Of a DNA stretch of 24,920 bases, positions 1 through 6,386 are shown piece by piece. Each line of letters opens with the position of its first letter. Positions within the stretch are counted from its first letter, which is position 1. Source of the stretch: JBAZOJ01 sp041648755 (lineage in GTDB: Bacteria > Planctomycetota > B143-G9); contig JBAZOJ010000022.1 in assembly GCA_041648755.1 (NCBI GenBank), forward strand, positions 1 to 24,920, written 5' to 3'. The position numbers and the translations under genes are program-made. The notes under the pieces are model-generated. The model was given only the letters and a program-made list of their open reading frames with translations, was not told the origin of the DNA and ran no database searches.

Positions 1-78
1 TGAAACTGTAGAGAGAAGGGCGCCGATGGAACTGGATGTTTCCTGCGTGCGTAACTCGTCGAGCGGATCCTAAGTGCA

Positions 79-681
79 TTGACTTCGGCGAGCCACCTCT
101 CGCGGGCCGGACTGCGTGGCTCGCTCAGCAGAGGCGACGCAGACGAATACAGCGATATTGACATCGCGTGGGAGGTGCCGGGCCGGGAGTTCACGGGCAG
201 TGTCGGCAGGCTGGCCGAAATCCTGTCCCTCGCGGGGCGGGTGGAGTCCCTGCGGTGGGACCCGGACTTCAGGGGTGCGCGTGGCAGACGGGTTGCGTTC
301 GTGCGCTTCGCGATGGTGCCTTTGTTCTGGCGGGTGGATATTGACATCCGGGCCGGCGGGCAGGGCGAGCCGGGGGATGTGGAGCAGGACCGGCAGGAAT
401 GGTCCCCGGCAGAGAGCGCCCTGATGAACGCCGTGGCTGCGATCAAGGCTGTCGTTCGCGGTGACCGTGCAGCCGCAGGCCCGCTTCTTGAGAGGGGATT
501 TGCCCGTTTGGATGCTCCGGCCCCAATGGGCGACACAAGGACGGCTGTCGGGAAACTGCTGGACTTCGCGGTCAGCCGAGACAACAGGCAAGCCGTGCTC
601 GCGCAAAGAATTCGGGATGAGCTTGTCCCCAACCTGCCTGTGGCCGACGCGACTGAGCACAAAGCCGACGAGCCCGTATAA
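79..681 (+). CDS. Nucleotidyltransferase-fold (Pol beta superfamily) protein, N-terminus probably frameshifted
   Basis: This is a member of the Pol beta-type nucleotidyltransferase superfamily, the fold of aminoglycoside- and MNT-type nucleotidyltransferases; its substrate is unknown. Residues 14-28 carry the signature G-S, ten residues, then D-I-D (GSLSRGDADEYSDIDI), and a third acidic site follows in WRVDIDIR (about residues 84-91). The C-terminal third looks alpha-helical. The first usable in-frame start is TTG at 79, with no good Shine-Dalgarno site, and an in-frame stop lies at 52-54. A better start, ATG at 26 behind GAAGGG (15-20), is in another frame; one missing base near 52-54 would join it to LVERILSALTSASHL and give a natural N-terminal helix. 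The gene is therefore either a frameshifted pseudogene or affected by a sequencing error. It is followed directly by gene fragments, which favours decay. Confidence 0.6.
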   Translation: MTSASHLSRAGLRGSLSRGDADEYSDIDIAWEVPGREFTGSVGRLAEILSLAGRVESLRWDPDFRGARGRRVAFVRFAMVPLFWRVDIDIRAGGQGEPGDVEQDRQEWSPAESALMNAVAAIKAVVRGDRAAAGPLLERGFARLDAPAPMGDTRTAVGKLLDFAVSRDNRQAVLAQRIRDELVPNLPVADATEHKADEPV

Positions 682-683
682 CT

Positions 684-880
684 GCATGGCTGGGCACGGA
701 TATGGAGAACTGGCTCTGCAGGCCCCTGGATATTGAGTGGGCGTTGACCGGAGGCCAGTTCTCCGTCCTGCAGGACCGTCCGATTCCGCAAGCTCCCAAG
801 CGCAGCCTGCGGATCGGCAAATCTGGACGCATCAACGCTACCGAGGTCATGCGGACGTAATGACTCTCGCAATGTGGTCG
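684..880 (+). pseudogene. Decayed fragment of a PEP-synthase/rifampin-phosphotransferase-like gene
   Basis: This stretch is a degraded copy of positions 7143-7340 inside the intact phosphotransferase-like gene at 6387-8978. The fragment still reads AWLGTDMENWLCRPLDIEWA, matching AWLGADMENRLGRPLDIEWA of the intact gene (the end of the ATP-grasp-like domain). A 24-bp run at 805-828 is identical to 7265-7288. One base is missing near 780-804 and two more after 828, so the frame is lost and then regained, and the reading frame ends at TAA 858-860. Similarity stops around 880, exactly where the acetyltransferase fragment begins. The divergence (not an identical copy) argues against an assembly artefact and for an old duplication followed by decay. 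Confidence 0.75.
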
Positions 881-1191
881 GCTTCCTGCATGGCATCTTC
901 AAGGAATCCCCCAAAGTGGTGGTGCCGCGCAAGAGCGGCTATATCACCGACGCAGCCGTTATGGAGAGCCATCGCCGAGGGGGGCTCGGAAAGCGTCTTC
1001 TGGCCGCAGCGGAAAAGTGGTACTCTTTGCATGGTGCCGATGATATCTATCTTGCGGCGGCCGTCCGCAATGACATCGGCCTGGGATTCTGGACTTCGCA
1101 GGGATTCGAGTCGATCACTGTCAGTATGTGGAAGCCGTTGAAAGTCGCGAAATCACCCGCCAAGCCTGCGGTCCGCCGGAGGCGGAAATGA
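874..1191 (+). CDS. GNAT-family acetyltransferase, 5'-truncated
   Basis: The 105 residues correspond to the C-terminal part of a GNAT N-acetyltransferase, which moves an acetyl group from acetyl-CoA to an amine. Visible features are the beta-4 strand GYITDAAV, the acetyl-CoA pyrophosphate-binding motif HRRGGLGKRLL (R/Q-x-x-G-x-G/A type, about residues 33-43), the conserved N in VRNDIG and the final GFWTSQGFESI. A complete GNAT is about 140-170 residues; the first strand and helices (about 50-60 residues) are missing because upstream DNA is the phosphotransferase fragment. GTG at 874 is the first available start and has no Shine-Dalgarno site, so expression is doubtful. Its stop overlaps the ATG of the next fragment (ATGA, 1188-1191), showing the two were once translationally coupled. 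The tail is basic (RRRRK). Confidence 0.65.
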   Translation: MVGFLHGIFKESPKVVVPRKSGYITDAAVMESHRRGGLGKRLLAAAEKWYSLHGADDIYLAAAVRNDIGLGFWTSQGFESITVSMWKPLKVAKSPAKPAVRRRRK

Positions 1192-1256
1192 CCAACCCGA
1201 TCGACCGTGTCAGGCAGAACTGGGACACAAAGGCTGAGGGCTGGGACATTCAGGTC
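1188..1256 (+). pseudogene. N-terminal fragment of a class I SAM methyltransferase
   Basis: The first 23 codons, beginning MTNPIDRVRQNWDTKAEGWD, resemble the start of SAM-dependent methyltransferases, which often open with a W-x-x-x-A-x-x-W helix. The start overlaps the acetyltransferase stop as ATGA. After about 1256 the frame runs into the 3' end of the oppositely oriented STAND gene and ends at 1335-1337 without any SAM-binding motif. I did not find the rest of this gene between 6048 and 6386, so a simple insertion of the STAND gene into it is not shown. The family assignment rests on a short N-terminal pattern only. Confidence 0.45.
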
Positions 1257-4200
1257 TTACGGCACCTTTTTGTCGTTTGCCCCATCGCCGCCAAGGGGTT
1301 TGAGTTCGTTCTTCCCAGTCGCTGCGGCATACTTTAGCCACACCGCATAGACCTCATCGTCGCTGAGTGGTGTGACTATGCCGCTCGCATTCGCCTTTCT
1401 CCTCGATACAGCCTGTGCGTACGACAGCAACAAAGCGCTGTCAGCCTGAGCAGGAGCCGGGGACCACATAAGCAGGCCAAAATTGGCAGCAGCATAGAGA
1501 ACGCCGGAATCGTTCCTGAGAAGCTCGTACACGTGTCCCGGGCAAACGATGTCAGGCGCGACCTGAATTCCAAGCGCTATGTCCCAAATACGGACTTTTG
1601 AACCCGTGGAAACGGCAAGATACCTGTCGTTGTTCAAAAAACACGCGACCGGGAAATTGCCCTCGGTCCAAACTTCAAAAGCAAGTCGACCGGTTGCCAA
1701 TTCGAACACGCGCACAAACCCATCAAAAGCGCAAGCACAGACATACCGGGAATCATCACTGTAACAGGTCTTCCAGGAACCCGGGAGCATCAGGGATCCA
1801 AACGAGCTGATGCAAATGGGTTCACCGACGACCTCCCAATTGGCCGTCCGACGAATTCTCGCGACACAACCGCCCTCGGCTGACGATTCCTCGAGCGTCA
1901 CGGCAAACATGCCATCAGGGGCGATCTCCAGGGAAACAATCTTGACATTGTGCAAGGTGACAACGGCATCCTCGTATCGCTTACCTGCGACACTCCATTG
2001 CTTTACGGATGTGCTCGAGTCAGCATACTCCATAAGAATCAGCTCTTTGGAATTACTCGAAAAAGCATAGCAAGACACATCATTTACCGGAACGGTCGCA
2101 TAGGGCTGCAGGTCAGCACACGTCAGAAGTTCCACCTGACGAGCATATGCACTCACGTCTTCCATTGTCTGGCACTGATAGGCAAAACACCGGCTGTCAG
2201 GGCTGAATACCATACGATCGCGATCTACTGACAACGGAAGCGTTACGTGCTTTCTGGTGGCAACGTTCAGGAGAACGCTATGAGACTTCTTGATATACCA
2301 GCTATCATTGGCCTCGTAAGCAATGTACTTCTGGCCATCATCGCTGAATTTGCCGGACACCAAACTATAGGGCAAGACCTCGCTATCAATTACGGCTCCG
2401 CCATTCGGTACGACCGGGACGACACTGAGCGTCTTCTTGCTCAGTATGCCTACTTGCCTGCAATCAGGCGCAAGCGAAACGTGAGAGAATGGGCTGCCGT
2501 AAAGAAGCTGTGCGAGTGAGTGCGAGCAGTCCCAGCGGTACAAATATCCGGTTGTCGATGCCAGAGTGGCAACGCAATCGGGCGAAAAGGAAGAATCTAC
2601 AATATGGTTGCCGATATTGGCGGAAAACACTTCACTGAGAGGTAACCAGCGCCTGGGTGAAAGCCGTTCCACTACGAGCTTATAATTCATAGTATAATAT
2701 GCAAGGGAAAGTGTTGCGCGTTCGGATGGAATAACTGGCTGAGCGCCAACGCTTGTGTCTGTAAAGGTAAGAAACGAAATGTTGTCGTGTGGCTGTAGAC
2801 GATAGCCATAACTGCGGTTGAAGGAGGTAGTCAGCGCGATGAGAGTGTCAAGAGATGATGGACTGAGTACAGATACGCCCTTATCGGTAAAATGAACAAG
2901 CAGCACAGCGTCAAGGGGCTGCAACTGCGATACTTTGCTGGGCAGCGATTGTCGGTTTCCACGTGTGAACACGTTCCCGGCAGGGCGTAGAGCCTCAATA
3001 GTCGGCGGTTCGGAGGTGGACACGACCGCATCGCCATTTGCCAGAAAGCACCCCGCTGTGACCTCGCCATTAGTCGAGTAGTCAATTGCCTGCGGCGGCG
3101 CCTCGAGCTTTTGCAGATCGTAGAACAACAGCGTTCGCTTGGGCGGATCGCCCGCTTCGTTCAGCGCGACCGCAAGATACTGCATATTGCCGAAAGTGCA
3201 GGTTACCCGCCGTTCCGGCAGATATGTCAGTGCCAATAGCTTCTTGGAGGTCGCGATGTTCCAGAGCTCCACCGACTGTGCAGAAGAGACGTAGAGAAGA
3301 GTGTCGTTGATCAGGTGTGCGCGAAGGTATTGCGTTGCAGTTATGGTGTCAAGAAGCTGTTTACGAGAGGACAGAGAAAACACTCGCAAGGTCGTCCATC
3401 TATCACTAAATACCAGCAAAGTGTTACTGGAGTCCGAGAACTCCAAGTACATGGCGTCACCTACCACAGCAGATGGTATTTCGTATATGAGGTTCCAATC
3501 GCTGATGCTGCGTATCTCGACATTGCCTGACTGGGCGACAAACGCGACTTGTTTCGCAGCCCAATCGGTACAATACGTCGAGCCCTTATCCATCTTCCGC
3601 ATGTAGGTGAGTTCCGGCATTGCACGCTGCAACTCTCCGATCGCGGTACGCAGAGCGAGTGTGTAGGGGGACTTGTTGCGAAGAGCATACGACGGTGACT
3701 CGACGGAGTGAAGCAGAGTGGCAAAATTCAGCAGGGCGGCGCTGCTATCGCCTTTTTCCTGAAGTGTCCAGAAATACGCAATCTGCTTTTTCAGAAGTGC
3801 TTCGGTTGCACGCTCTCTCTGAACATTGGCTTCGTCCCGTTCCTTCTGTGCATCCAACGCTGCCTGCTGAGCGTTTTTCTCTTGTGTCTGAGCAACGAAT
3901 TTGGCCGCATCGGCCTCGTGCCGCAGCGAATTTGCGGCTACTGCCGCAAAGGTGGCAATCAGGGCAAGAACCGCAAGAGCGGCAACGGCTGCGCGCTTGA
4001 TATTGTTGGTGCGCTTGAACCTTCTCTGCGAGGCCCGAATATGGTCAATTTCCTCCTGCTGAAGATAGAAACCTGACTCGAACAAGTGTTCGGCTTCTTC
4101 AAGCGGTTTCCCAGAAGGAAGAAGCAGGTCGCTACTGCGATTCTCCTTGGCCCAGCGGGCTGCCGAAGCTGACACCCGAGCGCTCACGACAAGCAGTTCC

Positions 4201-6047
4201 CTGTCGCGTGAAAGCCAGTCCTGGGCCTGCTTCCAACGCAATATCAGGGCTTCGTGTGTTATACACACAAGTGGAGTGCCGTCATTGGCAATATCTGAAG
4301 CAAACAACCGTGCCTCGACGAATGAATTCACAAGAGCGAGGGCTGGTGCATCTTCCCTGAAACGGGCAAGTGAAGCGACCTTTCGTGCGGGTCTGCTTTC
4401 ATGACTACCGGCCGTGACGAGCGCCCTGAGAACTCTCGGCAGAGCCTTCTGGGCTTCCATGTCAAGTGACCGAAAGACTTCGTCAGCTCTGTTGGCGAGA
4501 GAGCCCTCCACGCCGCCAAGCTCCTCATATGCAGCAAAGGTAAGCAACCCTCCGACCTGACGCTTCTTGTACAGTTCTTCGAGTGTGAACTCCAAAAGAG
4601 GCAAGCTGGCAGGATCGGAAGACGCTGCAGCGAGAATGACTTCATCAAGGCTCTCGTGCGTCTTTGGGTGCTTTTCGAACAGTAGACCGGCGGACAAAGC
4701 CGGTCTGCGGATCATCTGCGCTATTTCGGCAGGGGATGGAGGAAGCACATCGTATTGACCGCTTCCTTCCTTCAGTGCTGAAAGCGTTTGCACTTCTGAG
4801 CAGCGCGGGTAGTAATCACTTCTCATTATGCCGATCACCCACGCTCTTCCGCTTCTCACCAATGAGTTGATTGACTCGAAGAAGCGTGCCCGTTGTTCGG
4901 GGGTTACGTCTGTGCGGGTGAAGACCTCTTCCAACTGGTCAAGCACAAGGGCAAAGCGTGCTTCTGGAGGCTTGCCCGATCCCTTCGCAGACAAGGCTGC
5001 CTGTGCAAGAGCGCCTTTGACAAGGGGATAAGCAGACGCCGGATTCTCTCTGAGAGTTGCGGCAAGCTGGGAAGCTGTTGTTCCGTCGCAAGCAAGCTCC
5101 GGTAAGGCGGTGTCTTTCAGCAGGGCAGAAGCAAGCCCGTCAAAGAGATCTCCCGTTGTCTCAGATGGCTTCATGGCAGCGTAGCGCCAGAGTCCGATGC
5201 CTTCAATTACACCCGGTTGCGTAAGCAAAGGCAGAATTCCCGCGCGGACAAGTGATGATTTTCCGCAACCGCTCATTCCCAGCAGGAGAATGAACGGGCA
5301 GCCGTCAATTGCACGCTTTCTGAGGGTGTTTATCACCTCGCTGGTCGCCCGGGAGCGCCCGTAGAATATTGCGGCATGTTCGTATTCAAATGCGGAGAGC
5401 CCCCTGAATGGCGAGCCCTCTGTCCAAGTGATTGACAATGTGCTTTCCCTTGCATCGCCGAACGTGACGCCGCGCTCCTTCAGGCGACGTTCAATAAGCT
5501 TTTTCAGGTGTTCTTCGAGAAGATCCTCAAACCTGCCGGAATCCTCGAATGAATGGTATGCAAGTACGATCGTACCTTCCTGACCGTGGAACCATCTCTG
5601 CACAAACTCTTCCAGAGCTTCCTTCTGACTGAATCGTTCGATAATCTCGGTCTTGTCCTTGAGAGGCACGACGGGCTCGCCAAGTTTCCTGTAAACCAGC
5701 AGATCCGGTGTCCTTCTTTTGCGATAGCTGTCAATCGCGCGTTCGATCTCATATTCCGTTCCGGAAGAGTACTGTGATCCATCCGTTCTGTGTATTTGCG
5801 GGGGAAGCCTTGTGCCAAGGCGGGACCAAAGGATCGCAACGACAATGTCCGTTTCTGCTGGATCCGGGATCTGCGTCTGAAATGTGTCAACCGCGAGAAT
5901 TGGCTCGTGTTCCCAGAACAGCGGCTCGAGTTTCACCACTTCTGCAAATGTCTTGGAGAGACGGGAAATGACTCTTCTGGCCATTTCCCGCTCCTCGGCA
6001 ACGTCTCCAGGAGACGAAATGAAGATTCGAAGGGTGTTCTGGGTCAT
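1257..6047 (-). CDS. DUF4062 - STAND NTPase (nSTAND1-type) - transmembrane - WD40 propeller protein
   Basis: A 1596-residue multidomain protein. Residues 5-120 form a DUF4062-type domain (RIFISSPGDVAEER start; TDIVVAILWSRLGTRLP), which is often the effector-like head of such proteins. A STAND P-loop NTPase follows: FRGLSAFEYEHAAIFYGR at 214-231, Walker A GMSGCGKSS at 257-265, Walker B ALVLDQLEEVF at 366-376 and a sensor-like Arg in IGIMRSDYYPR (405-415). The winged-helix end contains THEALILRW (597-605). One membrane helix lies at about 685-707, then a charged coiled coil (708-755), then WD40-like blades to the C-terminus (for example VRIWDIALG). STAND proteins are ATP-dependent switches that oligomerise after ligand sensing; the propeller is the likely sensor. 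Start ATG 6047 has GGAGG three bases upstream. Lines 2041-2100 and 2281-2340 are 26/60 GC against 42/60 in line 7801-7860, suggesting transfer. A role in phage defence or regulated death is inference; signalling is the alternative. Confidence 0.9.
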   Translation of the reverse strand: MTQNTLRIFISSPGDVAEEREMARRVISRLSKTFAEVVKLEPLFWEHEPILAVDTFQTQIPDPAETDIVVAILWSRLGTRLPPQIHRTDGSQYSSGTEYEIERAIDSYRKRRTPDLLVYRKLGEPVVPLKDKTEIIERFSQKEALEEFVQRWFHGQEGTIVLAYHSFEDSGRFEDLLEEHLKKLIERRLKERGVTFGDARESTLSITWTEGSPFRGLSAFEYEHAAIFYGRSRATSEVINTLRKRAIDGCPFILLLGMSGCGKSSLVRAGILPLLTQPGVIEGIGLWRYAAMKPSETTGDLFDGLASALLKDTALPELACDGTTASQLAATLRENPASAYPLVKGALAQAALSAKGSGKPPEARFALVLDQLEEVFTRTDVTPEQRARFFESINSLVRSGRAWVIGIMRSDYYPRCSEVQTLSALKEGSGQYDVLPPSPAEIAQMIRRPALSAGLLFEKHPKTHESLDEVILAAASSDPASLPLLEFTLEELYKKRQVGGLLTFAAYEELGGVEGSLANRADEVFRSLDMEAQKALPRVLRALVTAGSHESRPARKVASLARFREDAPALALVNSFVEARLFASDIANDGTPLVCITHEALILRWKQAQDWLSRDRELLVVSARVSASAARWAKENRSSDLLLPSGKPLEEAEHLFESGFYLQQEEIDHIRASQRRFKRTNNIKRAAVAALAVLALIATFAAVAANSLRHEADAAKFVAQTQEKNAQQAALDAQKERDEANVQRERATEALLKKQIAYFWTLQEKGDSSAALLNFATLLHSVESPSYALRNKSPYTLALRTAIGELQRAMPELTYMRKMDKGSTYCTDWAAKQVAFVAQSGNVEIRSISDWNLIYEIPSAVVGDAMYLEFSDSSNTLLVFSDRWTTLRVFSLSSRKQLLDTITATQYLRAHLINDTLLYVSSAQSVELWNIATSKKLLALTYLPERRVTCTFGNMQYLAVALNEAGDPPKRTLLFYDLQKLEAPPQAIDYSTNGEVTAGCFLANGDAVVSTSEPPTIEALRPAGNVFTRGNRQSLPSKVSQLQPLDAVLLVHFTDKGVSVLSPSSLDTLIALTTSFNRSYGYRLQPHDNISFLTFTDTSVGAQPVIPSERATLSLAYYTMNYKLVVERLSPRRWLPLSEVFSANIGNHIVDSSFSPDCVATLASTTGYLYRWDCSHSLAQLLYGSPFSHVSLAPDCRQVGILSKKTLSVVPVVPNGGAVIDSEVLPYSLVSGKFSDDGQKYIAYEANDSWYIKKSHSVLLNVATRKHVTLPLSVDRDRMVFSPDSRCFAYQCQTMEDVSAYARQVELLTCADLQPYATVPVNDVSCYAFSSNSKELILMEYADSSTSVKQWSVAGKRYEDAVVTLHNVKIVSLEIAPDGMFAVTLEESSAEGGCVARIRRTANWEVVGEPICISSFGSLMLPGSWKTCYSDDSRYVCACAFDGFVRVFELATGRLAFEVWTEGNFPVACFLNNDRYLAVSTGSKVRIWDIALGIQVAPDIVCPGHVYELLRNDSGVLYAAANFGLLMWSPAPAQADSALLLSYAQAVSRRKANASGIVTPLSDDEVYAVWLKYAAATGKNELKPLGGDGANDKKVP

Positions 6048-6082
6048 AAGCCTCCAGTTGGTAAACGGACCGCAGGCGCTTG

Positions 6083-6120
6083 CGTATAGCTATTATGCGT
6101 GAGGTCAATACTTGTCAATA
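6083..6120 (-). promoter_or_regulatory. Putative promoter/regulator site of the STAND gene, with tandem TATTGAC repeat
   Basis: Read on the minus strand, TTGACA (6118-6113) is followed 15 bases later by CATAAT (6097-6092), a near-consensus pair with a short spacer. A second hexamer, TTGACC (6108-6103), lies one helical turn further on, so TATTGAC occurs twice exactly 10 bp apart (6120-6114 and 6110-6104). A same-face direct repeat can be a regulator site or two overlapping -35 elements. It sits about 40-70 bp upstream of the STAND start codon. Confidence 0.4.
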
Positions 6121-6351
6121 GCCCGGATCATGCAGCCATTTGATGGCGAGAGCGGGGTGGAAGGAGATCAAGGCGCGACGGTGGAAGGGGCAGGCCGGAG
6201 GCTAACGTTCGCGGTTTGCCGAGCACGCTCTGCCGGAGAACGAACAAGGTCCGCGCAGGTGTCCGAAGCCGCTTCGCGCAAGCCCGAAGCCGCGGGCTGG
6301 CAGGGAGTATCAAAGAACACTGTCGCTGCCACCTGCGAGCAAAATACATAG

Positions 6352-6360
6352 TTGCGGCAA
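6352..6360 (+). promoter_or_regulatory. TTGCGGCAA palindrome, resembles the core of the rifamycin-associated element
   Basis: The 9-bp palindrome TTGC-G-GCAA lies 26 bp upstream of the start codon at 6387. From memory, the rifamycin-associated element found before rifamycin-inactivation genes in actinomycetes is GGGGCTTGCGGCAAGGCCC, whose centre contains this same 9-mer. The outer arms here (CATAG / TCCGG) do not match, so only the core agrees. Since the gene downstream has the rifampin-phosphotransferase architecture, the coincidence is worth noting, but a 9-mer alone can occur by chance. Confidence 0.3.
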
Positions 6361-6386
6361 TCCGGCGGGCCCGTAAGATAGGTGAT

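Larger units (their letters stand above)
6048..6386. other. Divergent intergenic region between the STAND gene and the phosphotransferase-like gene
   Basis: This 339-bp stretch separates two divergent genes. Its left end holds the STAND promoter candidate. An in-frame extension of the + strand gene reaches 6216, but the residues it encodes are low in family character and Arg/Ala-rich, so I read it as non-coding. The middle (about 6121-6340) shows no gene, hairpin or repeat that I can support. The right end carries a TTGCGGCAA palindrome and the ribosome-binding site of the next gene. Confidence 0.5.

Noticed and set aside
1257..6047. Naming the STAND protein as an Avs-type antiphage protein
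   Set aside because: There is no nuclease or protease effector, the sensor is a WD40 propeller rather than TPR-like repeats, and a membrane helix splits the protein; a defence role is only an inference.
6216..6386. N-terminal extension of the phosphotransferase-like protein by 57 residues
   Set aside because: The extension has no family similarity, while ATG 6387 has a ribosome-binding site and the expected family start.
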